Assembly (NCBI GenBank): GCA_018697195.1
Contig: CM031870.1
Coordinates: forward strand, 1,865,702 to 1,929,701
Reading direction: 5' to 3'
DNA length: 64,000 bases
Origin: Certhia americana
Taxonomy: Eukaryota; Chordata; Aves; Passeriformes; Certhiidae
Shown: piece by piece, positions 40,601-53,113 of the stretch
Numbering within the stretch: position 1 is the first letter of the stretch
Layout: every line of letters begins with the position of its first letter
Made by a program: the position numbers and the translations under genes
The notes under the pieces: generated by a model
What the model saw: only the letters and a program-made list of their open reading frames with translations
Told to the model about the DNA's origin: nothing
Database searches by the model: none

Positions 40601-42359
40601 TCACTAACTATTAGTAGTTGCTGGATAGAGAAGTATTTAAAGTGACAGGAACAGTCTTGCAGGCATCACACTTAGCACGGGTTTACACAGAACAGAGCTT
40701 TCTGCATGACAAAAGGAAAATTTTACAATTTTCTTGAAAAGCTTTATTTCAGATACCTGTAAGTAGATATAACTCACCTGCAGAAGGGAGAATTAAGAGA
40801 ACAGTACATGTTGAGAATTTTGTAAGGAAGCTATTACAAGTCATTTACTACCTTGCTAGGAAATTACCTCCAATTCCCTGTGATTTGAAGCTTCTCCAAG
40901 TAAAAAGGTAGCAAAAATATTGTGTAGCAAAGAGGAGCACACACTGAGGAGAACCAGTTCCTGCAACTGAGGCCACTTTGAAAAAAATCTACTTTGTAAA
41001 GAAATCAGGGAAATGTATCTAAAGCTTTTAAATTATTTCTCACCATACATTTCTTCCCACTGCTTTATTCCTTCAAGCTGGTGTGCCCTTCAGGATAGAC
41101 TCAGCCTTAAATCACTTGCCTTGCTAATACAAGACTGAATGATCACTCCCAAACCTCTGTCACATCCTAAGAGATCACAAGAACACCATCCTTCTCTCTT
41201 CAAGAGCAGAGATAAATACTATTTAGGCTGGAATATAGTAACTACCACTTTCTGTGGTCCATTTTCCTTGTAGTTCACTCCTCTAGCACAATCATCAGGA
41301 CAAGGGAGATACAATGCACATCCTTCCTTCCCCATTCCCACTCATATCCAACAGTTCTGGAGATTGACAAGGAGAATTGACTCAAAATGTATTCTTCTTC
41401 CAATAAGTCCTTTGTACATACCATCAAGTTGAGTTTATTACCTTATTTATTTTCTTGAAATATCTGCCCAAAATAGTCTCAAGTGCTTCAGCTTGGAGGG
41501 TTTTCAGCTGCAATTCTGAATGGTGGGTTAGACCAGCTACCTGTGCAGCAAATGCCACCACAGTAAAATCCAGGCTTGGTGGCTATTTTGGGCTGCTGGA
41601 TTAGAAGTGTGAGTACCATTAATAGGTCAGTAAGAACAAAACCTTCTGGGTCAAGAGAGTGAAGAAACACTGGGGAGGTTGGGGTATCTCAGCTCCTCTG
41701 CCAAACAAATATCTGTCTGAGCAGCCACCAGGAAAGTAGATTCTTTGAAGAGGACAATAAATGGGTGAAACTCATCTCCACAAGATGGGAATATTCACAC
41801 ACATGGGTTTTTTGGGGTACATCTTTGTGCAGATGAGGTTATTCTACACTAAGACTGTTCTGGAATACAAAAAAAAGGCCACAGGGCTGAATACACCAAC
41901 AACTGATTTCAATGGTATTCAAAGAAATAGATTTTTTTCAGCGAAAACTATAATTTAACTAGGCAAATGAAGAGATTAAAACTTCTGCTTTTATTTTTGA
42001 GCATATCTGAAGTTGTCATTTCAGGCAGTGGAATGGTTTGGGGGTTCGTTTCATTTTAATGAAAAAACTAAAAATATCAGCATTAAGAAGGTTTTTCAAG
42101 TCTGAGTAGCTTACAGTAACAGCATTTTTTGGTAGTCAGGAAGAAAACATGACAACACATCAGGAACCACCACACTTAATCAAATTGAAAAAAGCTGTCT
42201 CAATACTGAGCATCTGTACATGCTACAGAATTGTACATTTCACAGATACAGTACAGAAGCATAAACTAGGAAAAAAAGAGATGCTAACCCATTGAAAACG
42301 TTTAATAGCTGAGCACTGTATTATGAATCAACTCCAAAAAACAAGCCTGACAGATGTCC

Positions 42360-42620
42360 TAGCCTATAGCCTTTCCATGGCTGCACCAGTACAGGAGAAA
42401 CTGAGTCCCAGGACAGCTCTTGCCCAGGGATCCCTGGCGGGGTTGCAGAGGCTGCACCTCTCCATGACCCCGGGAAGCACGTTTGGCTTTCACTGGAGTG
42501 CTGCTGTCTCCATCTGGCACAGTGGCCCCCAGGGCTCCAGCCAGCTGGCACCGTTCAGAACAGCCTTGGGGCTGCTCTACACTGCACAAGGGAGGAGGCC
42601 AGAGGAAAACCAGCACCATA
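42360..42620. other. GC-rich block inside intron 1, function unknown
   Basis: This stretch is clearly richer in G and C than the AT-rich sequence around it. Overlapping frames stay open on both strands (42323-42685 plus; 42321-42619 minus). I recognise no protein or repeat family. Open frames on both strands are expected from composition alone, so a coding role is not supported. An alternative exon, enhancer or old repeat remain possible. Confidence 0.4.
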
Positions 42621-45600
42621 AAGAGATAATTTACAGTCCCATTATCCCTTCATCCTCAACTACATGCAGCAGGAGCATGATCTAGGCACATGCCCCACGA
42701 CCACATGCTTTAAACCAACAAAAAAAAAAAAAAAGTTATGTCAGCTTACTAGAGTTTGATTATAAAAGACAGAAATCTTAACTTAGAGACGGGCCTATTT
42801 AAAGAGGGACACAAGTGGCTCATAACTTGATTATTGGGAAAAACACTATTCATTTCATTAAATTAAACATAATATGAAAAGTGGATTGGCTGTAATAGCT
42901 GATCACAAATTACAGGCATTCTACACTCCCATTCATTTATTTTTCACAAGGAAGCTGGGATAACTTATTTGCATACAGGAGTAAGTTCCAACAATTGCAG
43001 ACATAAGACAAGTTTCATGTATCAGGCTCAGCCCATGCCAGTGTGGGAACAGCAGGTACAAGCACACCACTGCTGAACTAACAGAGGTTCCTTCACAGAA
43101 CCTTTTGGATGAAGTCAGTATTAGAAACTCTTTACAGAAGAAGCCACCATTAGGACAAGACTCACACATGGCCTGACACTGGCACAGTCCAGAGCACAGC
43201 AGCAGTTTTTATTCAAGCTGCCACATGCAGCCTCCCAGTGTCACTACTCAGGTCGGTGAAATATCAGTACTAGGAGGAAAAAAAAAATTTTTTTCATCTT
43301 TAATTGCTCTTTCCGGTTCATGGCACAACCACACAAACATGACACAGCAATGGTACAACAGCAGGAATGTGCAGCCCAGAGCTGGTAATTCCTTACACTG
43401 TTAAGGAGAGACATTTCATGTTCCTCGCTCACCAGTCTCCATGATAATGCACAGAAATGTTTAAATTTCACATTTCTTGCTTTTCTTTGGTAAATCAAAT
43501 ATTGCCTATCCTTTACCACAGTGGCATTCTTCTCACCCAAACTATTTACCAATTCCATCGTGTACTTGTGTCTCACTGGAACCCAAATCTATAACTAGTT
43601 TCCAAATTTCAATTCAAGATTTTAAAACTTGTCAGATTTGCTAACTCACCTTCTCCTCAACATCCTTTTCAACACTGCATAAAACTTGCCTGCCAGTTTC
43701 CATGTCCAGGTACAACATACTTACAGAGTTAAACTGCTTGCTTTATGAAGAATTCCTGTAATAAAGTAATTCTTCAGGTTACTGCAAAATTGGAATTCTG
43801 GTTTTTTTACAGTCAGATTTTTGCAGTACACAGCCTAAGACAAACAAAGAAAACATCTCCTACTCCCCAAAACCTCTCAAAAAAGATGTAATTATTACAC
43901 AGAGATGCAGAAAAGAAACTGAATTTATTGGGGTAACTCTGGAACTTGCATAGCAAGAAAAGTTCCAAGTAGCAGAACTACTGTGTGACAAGGAAATACA
44001 CCACAGAGGGCAGCAAGATAAAATTATGCTGAACACAGTATAAGAGAAATTTCCTTAGGGAACAGCCTCATCATGACAGAGGAGAGTCTGGCTCCTCTTT
44101 ATGCACAGAACTGCAGGAACTCTTGAAACTATTTTCATGGCATTTCTCATCTTGTTCTTTTCAAGATCATCCCACAACCATAAACACAAAATGTAGTCAT
44201 GAGTGACCAAAGAACTGAGTGTTCATCACGCAGATAAACATACCAAATAATAAGCTCTCAGGAGAGGATGCTTGCTGAGAGAGCATGGCAGAAGCCAGCA
44301 ATGCACAGAAGCCAAAGTGAATGAGAGTTTCACCCTGGTCACCAGCTGCCAACAGGACAGAGATCCATTTAAGAGCAAAACCAGGCAGTAATATGAAAAT
44401 AATGAAGCACAGCAAAGAAAAACATAAAGCCTTAAGACAAATTTTGCATTTGTTCCTGGAGGGCAGAGGGTCACAAAAGCTCACCTAACACAAATGAGGT
44501 ACTGAAATCAGTCAGTTATCTCAGCTGTCTGCACTTACTGAGCCGTCATACATCTGCTGTGCAATAAATCTCACCTTTATTTCCCAAGTATGTTGTAGAC
44601 AGGGTCCTTTAAAATCTACCTTGAAATGCAGTAACAAGGCTGATTGCAGAGGACAGAAGCACAAACCGTAATTAGACAAACTTTGTGAAATAACATCAGG
44701 TTGTACAAAGACACAAAGAGGGAAAGATACTTTTTAAATAGAAGTTGGCAAGGGGGAGGTAGGCAAAAATAAAGCTTATAAACTGCTGCTTTCTCTCCTT
44801 GTGCTGATAAACACTGAAGTAATTCAAGTCGGTACTTGATGCAAAAACAAAAGCCCTTTAAAAACAGAAGCAAAACATACATATAAAAGCCCTGGCAGTC
44901 AATTCAGTGAGATGAATCCAAAGCCAAACCCTATTTAAAAGAGGCTACTTGGATGCATGAACTTCTGAGTGACAAGCGAGGCAAATGGAACTCGGTGCCA
45001 CATGGGTCTTTGATACTCCACCATCCCCATCACTAAACTACATTCAAATACTGCAGGCTCTTTTATGTGTTTAAGAAAAATAAAGGGATAATAACTAGGT
45101 GATTCTTTAATATACTACTTTTTAAACTATGGATTAATACATGGATGAAAATTTGGTTTAATAAACTAGGGAAGAGCTGCAACACATTACTCCAGATGAA
45201 GGCACTAAAGACCAAGAGAAGATATTCCAATGACCTCTTGAATGTAGATTAACAATCTCTAAATCTTAATTCTACAAAAGCACAACTCCCTGAATGTATG
45301 AATATTTATATTTTCACATCTTACATGTGCAGAAGAGTCCAGCTGTGTGTTTAAACCAGCATGGTACAAGGACAAGACCATTTAAACTCAGTCAAATCCC
45401 AGTTCTGCCTTCAGTCTTACTACTAAGCAGTGTCAGTGATCTGCCTCTCACCACTGCTTTGGATATGAGGATATTTAATACATTTGTCATGTTTAATATC
45501 AGAATTTTTATCAGGATATGAAAACTTACACTAACCTCAATACTTACATTAAAAGGACACTGCATTTTAAGAAGTGTTGAAAACAACTCTTATTACCAAT

Positions 45601-48600
45601 ATCCACTTTTTTATCTTTTTTTTTTTCATGTTTCACCTTGTCTAATACCCAATTTTGTTATTCAATGACAAATTTAGTGTGCTGTAGATCTTCACAGATA
45701 TATTTCCCACCAGGGATATGCTGACATCATCAGTGATGCTATGCAAGAGGTAGACAAGAAGAGCCACGTTAATTTCAAGCTCCATTAAACACAGGAAAGG
45801 AAGAATAAGAGGAGGGGAAAAGTTCTCTTTACCAACTTCAAAAGTAGCAAAGACAGGCAAAAAAAAAAAAAAATAACCAAAAAAACACGGGTTCATTAGC
45901 ATTACATATCACTGAGAGGTTTTAAGAAAAATAAAATCAAACCTTAAGGAACATTCTACTTAAGCAGAGAAATGGAAAATCTAAAGTAGAGTATTTGCTG
46001 TATTCCACACACAAAGAATGTGATAGGACAGAGGGCTTGCTGCTAATCAGTTATCAACTGATAAAGTCAATCTCAGGTTACTTTGAGTCAACTGGTGTCT
46101 GGTAACAGTTCACTTTACAGATCCTCAAATAGGTCTTGAGACAGATAAAATGATTCTTTCTCTTAAATGAGAGAGATCAGCACCATGGCAGCTGCTCCAG
46201 CGCTAAAGTAAACCACAGATCGTTCTTGCTGTGCCAGTTGCATTCTGTGGTCCCACTCCCAAACAGAATTGCAGGTTCATTTTGCAAGGAGTAACTCTTT
46301 ACAACATTGATTCTATTACCAGCTAATGCAGCAAAGTTCTTAGCTTGAATTAAGCCGAGTGCACATAAAGGACTGCCAAATCAATATGTAAGAGAATACA
46401 ACTACCAAGACAGAGCTTTCATCCAGTCAGAACAGATCTATCAGCTTCTAGAACTGTTTCTGCTAAGGAAAGGTTCCCAATTCAGGCCTCTCGGATAACA
46501 TATGGCTCTCCCTATGCTCCAACACTGCTTGCTGACAACACAGTCCAGGATAACAGAATAAACTGTAATGTCATTACAGCATTTCACTCACTTGCTCCAT
46601 TGTCCATAGGTTAACAAGAGTCTGGAGGCAGTGGCTCTAGGCAGCTTTCTGTCCAAGTCTAGGAAGGTTCTAAAAGTAGCTCTTTGCATGGTGGGGAAAA
46701 AATTATTTCTTTTTAAATAATGTTTTGAACAGGCCAGTGAAACGTGTATGGGTCACCTTCAAACTGCTTTTCTCCTGATGCCACTGTACCAGATGTATAA
46801 TAAGAGGACATATGTACCCCCTCACTTTGGATACTGCTGCAGGCTACAGACACATTACAAATACTTGGAGAACCATGGGAATATAAGTAATAAAAACCCC
46901 AAAGCCACCGTTTTAAAGTAGCTATCAGTCAAGTGAAACGAAAAGGTGTGGCTGATTAAAAAAAAAACCAACACAAAAAAAACCCTCTATCTATCAGGTA
47001 AAAGACAGAAAGAGACCACAGTTTCTTTGTAAGAATTCATAGTTTATAAGAACTCATAGATCTGCACACGAACAGGAAAAACTGTGGGTGCTTGGTTTAA
47101 TGTGGGAAATACAAGGCTTTAAACCGAGATAATCTTTCTCTGGTTTAAAACAAATCAGTCACCACTGGGAATCCAACTAACAGTTGCAAGAGCATTTGTT
47201 AGGAAGAAGGATCCCCAGAGCCCATCCCAAAGGAAAACACATTTTTTTTGCTCAACTCAAGGAGCAGTAATTCAGGAGAAGGGGAGTCAGCAACTCACAA
47301 GCAGAAAACTTGCACTACCAGTCAGTAACATTTGCCTCCAAATTTGTTACACCAGTTACTGAAACAGAAAATCCTCAAATGAAAGGAGGAGAGTACAAGG
47401 TTTGCAAGCAATTTGCAGCTCTGGTTTCACAGATTAAGGCTTGAAACAAAAATGAGGCTATCACCTAACCTTTGTTAGGGGTTTAAAGCTTTGATGGCTT
47501 AAAATAAAGCTCAACAGATAGTCCAGCAAATCAAACAAAGCCATTCCACCCTGCTCACCTTCACACTACTGGCTGTCATTTCAGTTTAAAAGCTTTCAGT
47601 GTTAAGCAAACAAAATCGTTGACTGCAGACAAAATTAAAGAGATGCTACAACTACTCTGACAAACAGCTTGGCTATGAGCAAACCTTTGACTGCTGAAAA
47701 GGCTACAGAAAAAAACAGAAATAAACCTGCTTGTCCAACATATCCCTATTTTCTCCTTCCTCAGCTCGTGCTGATCCCTCTTCTTGCCCTACAACAGGGA
47801 ACAAACACAAGTAGGGAGAAAACCGCATTTACTGTCTCTCCCATCCACGTTAAAAACCAGAGAAGTCCTGATGGTTCAGATCCCACAACTCAAGAATTGC
47901 TATTCGAGACTAATTCCTAACCTTTGGCCCAGAAATCAACAAGTGATTTAATAAAAAAACAAACACGGTACAGGATACAAAATAGGGATTAGCACCACTA
48001 GGAAGAGGAAGGTCTTGTATTATGTTCTTCAGCACCAGAGACATAAACTCCGTGGAGCATTCTCAATGTGGCATGCCCCACATACACAAGGCTCTGCTGG
48101 GGACAGAGCTAAAAATCTCATGTCTGGTTATCTCTCACACCAAAGGTCATGTCTTCACACTGAGAGGAAAGAAAACATTACCTTCAGCAGGTCTAAGGAT
48201 CTGTTTAATCCTTAGTGAGTAAGAACTAAGGAAGATTGCTCAGGTATCATTCTGGAGCCCTCCTGAACAATGGCTTGCAGTTGACTTTGACATTTCTCAT
48301 GGGCTTTCAGGGAGAAGGCAGTTCCCAAACAGAGTACACAGCTGAAAAAGAGACATGCTTCTTGAATCCTGGACTCCTCTTTCAAATGCTCCACAGGATT
48401 TGTAATTCAGAAGTTTGGTGCACACACTAAAAACGTTAAAAAAAAAACAAGCTAAGATTTCCTCATTAATTTCAGCAACTCAAACACCGAGCCTGTGAAT
48501 GTGGCACAGCCTGGGGAGGTTCCTGGCCTGTCTGTTACAGCACAAAGCAAATGACCTCAGCAACACCTCCCTGTTCCTGGACAGGTACATGGGGCAAGGC

Positions 48601-50722
48601 CCTTGGAGAGCAAACGTGCCTCAGCAGGCATGAGATGAGAAGTTCCACCAGTAGCTTACCCTGAAGAATGCAAGGTCACTTTGGCAAAAACATGACACAC
48701 TGATTCAGACTGTGAACCACAATACTTGCCACTGGAAACATGACATGGCAGTTATCTGCTAAGTTATTTTAAGCTTTTTTCTACTTTGAAAGTTAGGAAA
48801 TGAACCAAAGTCATTTCAGGTTTAAGTCTAAGAATTGATTATCTGTCAAAACATTACAAGGAACCACACAATGAAGTCACAAGTTCATGGGGAGAACGAC
48901 ACCTGATGAAAAGTCATCACCTATGAAAGCAAATGTTTCTTCATATCTGAAAGGATCAATTTGTCTGTAGGAGCCATGTAACGAGAGAGTAATGGGAAAA
49001 ACAAGAGAAGCTCTCAAACAGGCAGAAATATGCCAGAATGCAGCCACTGTCAGTGAGAGTGCACAGCCCCTGACAGGCAATTATTCTTTGATCTATTAGC
49101 TAAAGCACTGAACAAACATTCTGAAATTCCACACAGAACCTTCTGCGTATCACAACTGTGGTCACAATGACCAGTTTACTTTTATCATCAAGAGCCTTTT
49201 CAGGGCAGTGATAGTAAGAACCATTCAGAATGAGACATTTTTCCTCCAAGGAGTATAGTCCAGAAAGAGGGAATTTAATCATAAATTCACTTGCCCTTCC
49301 AGCAACGAAACCATTACTTACCAACTCCTGGACACAAAGATGCATCTACATGTGTAATTGCTCACTGATGGGGACAAAAGCTACATTCAGCACTGCAAAA
49401 CAGATTTTTCTCATCTGGAATTCTACAGGAATAAGTGTTTTGAGTGTGACCCTACAGAAAAAAATGGAAAAAGCTGACACGAAGATCTGGCACAAGCCTT
49501 TTCAGCAGCCTCTGTCTGCTCTGTAATTCCTGAATGGGGAGTAGTGGTGACAAATTTAAGGACCTCTTCTAGAGTGTTATTTAATTAAGTGTGAGATAAT
49601 TTTCACATCAAAATATTCAAGGTAAAGTCCATGACCTACAGAAACACGAGCTCTGCCATCAGGTTATTAAACAGATTCTAACTATGGCAAATTAAAAATC
49701 AAGATGAGACAGTCCACCCTAATTTTGCGTCACTTTACACACAACTTGAGTCCTAAAACCTAGCTCCAACTTTTAACCACAATAACTACAACGTCAAGAG
49801 TCAGTCTTTGGATTTCTCCCTCTCCCTCTTCTCCTGTTCCACTCTCCAGTGTGACAGTTTTGTCTTTGCTTAGGCTTCACCACCAGCAACACAATTCCAC
49901 CACGGCAAGCCCTGTGCCTAGAAGAGCTTGTAGGAGTGCTGCACTTGAGTTTGGCCAAGATGCAGTGAGATGAGGCAAGTCCCAGCCTCACTCCCTCCGT
50001 GTGGATACAACAATGCACCGTGATGACAGCTCAAATCCTGGCGTAGCCAACGGGTGGGGAGCAAACACACTCTGAAAATCTTCACCAGAATCCCAGTGCC
50101 TACAAAGACACAGACATAATTACCTCTTGGTTCTGACTGAGGATTGAAATGCCCGTTCAGGAGACAGCTTTCCCACTATAAGCCAGGTTTTAGAGGCATT
50201 CTGCTCGAAGCACAGGCTGTAAAGCAAACTGAACCTCGAGCTGGAGCTCGTAAAAGCTTATTCACAGAAAAGGTGCGTATTAAAACCAAATAGCACAGCA
50301 CTAAAATGGTCTGCCAAGGCAGAACGCAGTGTAGGTACAGCAGGAGAACAGACCCTTTCTGCCCCCTGCAGTTCCCACTGCTCCCTGGATTTTTAAAACA
50401 AGCTTAGGAGGGATAGTAGCTACCATTCTAGAACCAAAGCCATTTACATCTGGCTCTCACCAACAGCCAAGGCATTTTTTACACCTACTTTCATCTGAAC
50501 AACAGTTAAATTGCCCAGTGCCTTCCATAAAGATAAATTATATATATGGGGTGTATCCTGTGATAAACATCTAATGTGATTCTCCTTGATCATGCAATAA
50601 AAAGAGTATCACTTGCTAATAAACCTTTAATTTAGCCTCATCATTTTGATGAGTAGGATTAAGAAGAATCTTCACCAATAAATAGATGCTCTAAGCAGTT
50701 GAAGCTTGCTCCTAGAATATAT

Positions 50723-50743
50723 ATACACATAATATATGTGTAT
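50723..50743. repeat. Short AT-rich inverted repeat
   Basis: Nine-base arms ATACACATA and TATGTGTAT with a three-base loop lie in intron 1. No terminator or mobile element context is visible. Confidence 0.6.
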
Positions 50744-52305
50744 GCAAACTATTAAAGGACAAAGGATTGTTTTCCAGTTATGTGGACTATCCAGGTAATT
50801 TTATTTCTAGCTATTAGACTAGGAATATGCCAAACAGAAAACACCATTTTCCTAATTTAACATGTAAAACTGTAAGGCATACATATGGACAGGAAATGTC
50901 AGTGAATTAAAATTCCATGGAAGAAGGTCTCATGTGCATATACAGAAGGGCTGAATAAAGTACCATAACTGTCATTTAGAGACTTTCTTCAATCCTTACA
51001 AACATAGACAGGGAATTGAATCCCAATTTAGCTACCCAAAATGTTCCCCTGTATTGATCATGTACACCCATATATTTCAGGTGGGCCAGATTCAGAAAGC
51101 CAACTGTTTTCATACTGGCAACCTGCTTACAAAAAATAAAAAAAAACCCAGGGAAAAGCATTTTTAGCATGTATTAGGAAAACTGGTGTTTTCCCTGGGT
51201 TGACAAGATAATTTTGAAATAATCCTGTTCTGCTTTAGGAGCCTGGCTGTGCAAAGAGGAAGTCAGAACAGATTGATTACAATAGAATATTCTGTATTTC
51301 CAGCAGTTTTCTCAAGCAATGATGAACACATCACTACATTAGACTTTGCAAGGAAAAAGCTGTTGCAGCACACAAGAGGTGTGCAGGTTACACAGGATGC
51401 TCCATATTTAGAAAAAGGTAATTTTGCTAATGAAATTTCATTTTCCTTCTTCCACACAGTGCTTTGCTTTATATTTGCCTGAGACATCTTCATACCTCAC
51501 TTGCCATTTTTTCTTCCACAGCACTTACACCATTTTTTCTCCATTTAAGCTGCATCTACTATATCCCAATTTGTATTTTAACATGCTATAGGTTAAAAAC
51601 CCACAGATTTTTACTAATATACTTCATAATATTGACCTGTAGGGACTTGTAAGATATTTAAACAAGGCTAGCTATACTTTGCAGGGCTACCCAGTAATTA
51701 AATCCATTTAAAATGTCTTTCTTCTCAGATTCCATCTTTCCCTCTTTAGGTAAAAAAACTGGGAAATAGGATTATCCTGAGAACATGAACTGAACACAGA
51801 AAAATGGTTCGGCACCTCACCATCCTTCATGCTCTAGTTCTATTATGAATAATAAGCTGAGCAGCTTAATGCAAAGCACTGGGAACAGAAAGTTTTCAAT
51901 GGGTTGTTCCAACAAAAACACAATCTGTGCTGTCCCAAACCCCGAGTTTTGCTCCGTGCAGCTGCTGCCTTCCCCTCCTCAGTCACCAATGCGACGACTG
52001 ACAGAAATCTGCCAAGTCACTTTGAAGTAAAAACTAGTTGATTCTAGGGAAAAACAGCAATTAGTTGCACAGCGCAGAGAGAAACCCTCCAGAAAACATG
52101 CATGTGTAGAAGGATGTTATTACAGGAGATAGGTGTGGAAAAGCACTCTTCCTGCTTTTTGCCTGGTTTACAGCGATTTTTCCCAGGCGCCAACAGCTCC
52201 TAGAGCAAACCCCTCCTGCCCTTCCCTGTACTCCAGGCTGAGCCAGTTCTTCTCCCCCCCCGAGCAGGAATCCCCTTTTCCAAGTGGATTATCAGCACGA
52301 GCAGC

Positions 52306-52342
52306 TTTTTTTCTTTTTTTTCCTTTTTTCTTTTTTTTTTTT
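52306..52342. repeat. T-rich low-complexity tract
   Basis: Thirty-seven bases of nearly pure T with a few C mark the intron-side edge of the CpG island. On the transcript of USP22 this is an A-rich run. Confidence 0.9.
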
Positions 52343-52512
52343 AAAGGCAAAACACACATAACCGAGCGATCCGCAGCCCCGGGACCCGCTCCCAGCCATT
52401 GTGCTCCGCGCAGCCCCCCGGGCTCGGGCGGGGCTCCACAAAGCTCCGCCACAGGCCGGACGTGCCCGGTGCCCCGGGCCTCCCCTCCCCCCGGTATTCC
52501 GGGAAACCTCCG

Positions 52513-52554
52513 GGAGGAGGAGGAGGAGGAGGAGGAGGAGGAGGAGGAGGAGGA
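52513..52554. repeat. (GGA)14 trinucleotide microsatellite
   Basis: Fourteen perfect GGA units lie on the plus strand, about 325 bases inside intron 1 of USP22; the transcript therefore carries TCC repeats. The tract is likely to vary in length. If intron 1 is retained, it is read in the USP22 frame as a serine run. Confidence 0.95.
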
Positions 52555-52802
52555 AGCGGCGGCGCTGCGGAACAGCCCCGCTGCGGAAAAGCCGCCGGGG
52601 CAGGTGGCAGGGAGGGAGGCCCCGCCGGGGCTGGTTCCCTCCTCCATCCCGGTGTTCCCCCCCTCACCATCCCGGAGGCACCGAGCGCTTCCTCCTCCCT
52701 CCCCCCAGGACCGCGTGCGGGAGCTCGGGCCCACCTGCCCCGTGGGGAGGGAAGGAGGGAGGGCTAGAGGGGGACCGGAGCCGTCCCCTCCCCGAGGCGG
52801 CG

Positions 52803-52857
52803 GCGGGTGGGTCGGGGAGGGAGGGAAGGAGGGAGGGAAGGGAAGGGAAGGGGGGTG
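52803..52857 (+). repeat. G-run purine tract, G-quadruplex candidate
   Basis: Many runs of three or more G separated by one or two bases lie on the plus strand. The tract starts about 20 bases past the exon 1 donor. The plus strand is the template for USP22, so the transcript carries the complementary pyrimidine tract. A shorter similar stretch lies at about 52742-52775. Confidence 0.7.
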
Positions 52858-52878
52858 GATGCGAGCCGCCCCCGGTAC

Positions 52879-53004
52879 CTTGCGCTTCCTGGTCTCGGCC
52901 GAGCCGCTCCACACGAAGCACTGGTAAATCGCCCGCAGGTTCTGCTTCCAGTTCTCCACCTTGAAGCCGGTCACATGGCAGCACCCGGCCGCCGGCGGAC
53001 TCAT
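52879..53004 (-). CDS. USP22: USP22 coding exon 1 (start codon, residues 1-42)
   Basis: This exon encodes 42 residues, starting [20 protein letters not shown] and ending ETRKRK. It matches the human USP22 segment that begins PPGCSHLGSFKVDNWKQN. Cys8/Cys9 and His10 stand where the first zinc ligands of the ZnF-UBP fold are expected. I chose the ATG at 53004 because it is the only in-frame ATG close to the homologous region; 11 codons upstream there is only a GTG. The context has G at -3 and A at +4, so it is moderate. The human protein carries about 16 more residues at its amino end, and no in-frame ATG for such an extension is visible here. The exon ends in phase 0 at a donor reading AAG|GTACCG, a poor match to consensus. 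It lies inside the CpG island. Confidence 0.93.
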
Positions 53005-53021
53005 GTCAGACCCCCCCACAT
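53001..53021 (-). promoter_or_regulatory. Upstream ORF (6 codons) whose stop overlaps the USP22 start
   Basis: A minus-strand ATG at 53021 opens a six-codon frame (Met-Trp-Gly-Gly-Leu-Thr). Its TGA overlaps the main ATG in the string ATGA. The upstream ATG has a weak context (T at -3, T at +4), so leaky scanning would be expected. Whether it is translated depends on the transcript including this stretch, which is very likely because it is only 15 bases from the main start. Confidence 0.6.
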
Positions 53022-53113
53022 CAATCCGCCCGCACACGGGCCGGGCCGGCGGGCAGCGAGCCGGCCCCTTCCCCCGCCCCGCAGCACCGACACGGGCCGG
53101 GGCCCCCCCGCCC

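Larger units (their letters stand above)
21586..52878 (-). other. USP22: USP22 intron 1 (about 31 kb)
   Basis: This is the largest intron, from the GTACCG donor at 52878 to the TTTCAG acceptor ending at 21586. Most of it is AT-rich, unique-looking sequence. Recognised contents are a degraded CR1 tail (about 28838-29030), long A tracts, a GC-rich block near 42400-42600, and the CpG-island part with GGA and purine repeats at its 5' end. No nested gene on either strand could be supported: the frames present are short, overlap on both strands and match no family that I recognise. A large first intron is a usual place for enhancers, but none can be pointed to with certainty. Confidence 0.85.

Noticed and set aside
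42323..42685. Frame of 120 residues on the plus strand in intron 1
   Set aside because: Frames are also open on the opposite strand in the same GC-rich block, so openness reflects composition; no domain or splice context.
4580..53004. Assignment to USP27X or USP51 instead of USP22
   Set aside because: Some residues ([11 protein letters not shown]) resemble USP27X. However, those mammalian paralogues are essentially intronless, while this copy has the multi-exon USP22 layout and an intact ZnF-UBP domain.
52168..53037. Frame of 289 residues on the minus strand across the CpG island, as a single-exon gene
   Set aside because: Only residues 12-53 (bases 53004-52879) match USP22; a splice donor follows and the rest is GC-rich low-complexity sequence. 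It begins at a GTG, not an ATG. Kept only as a possible intron-retention product.
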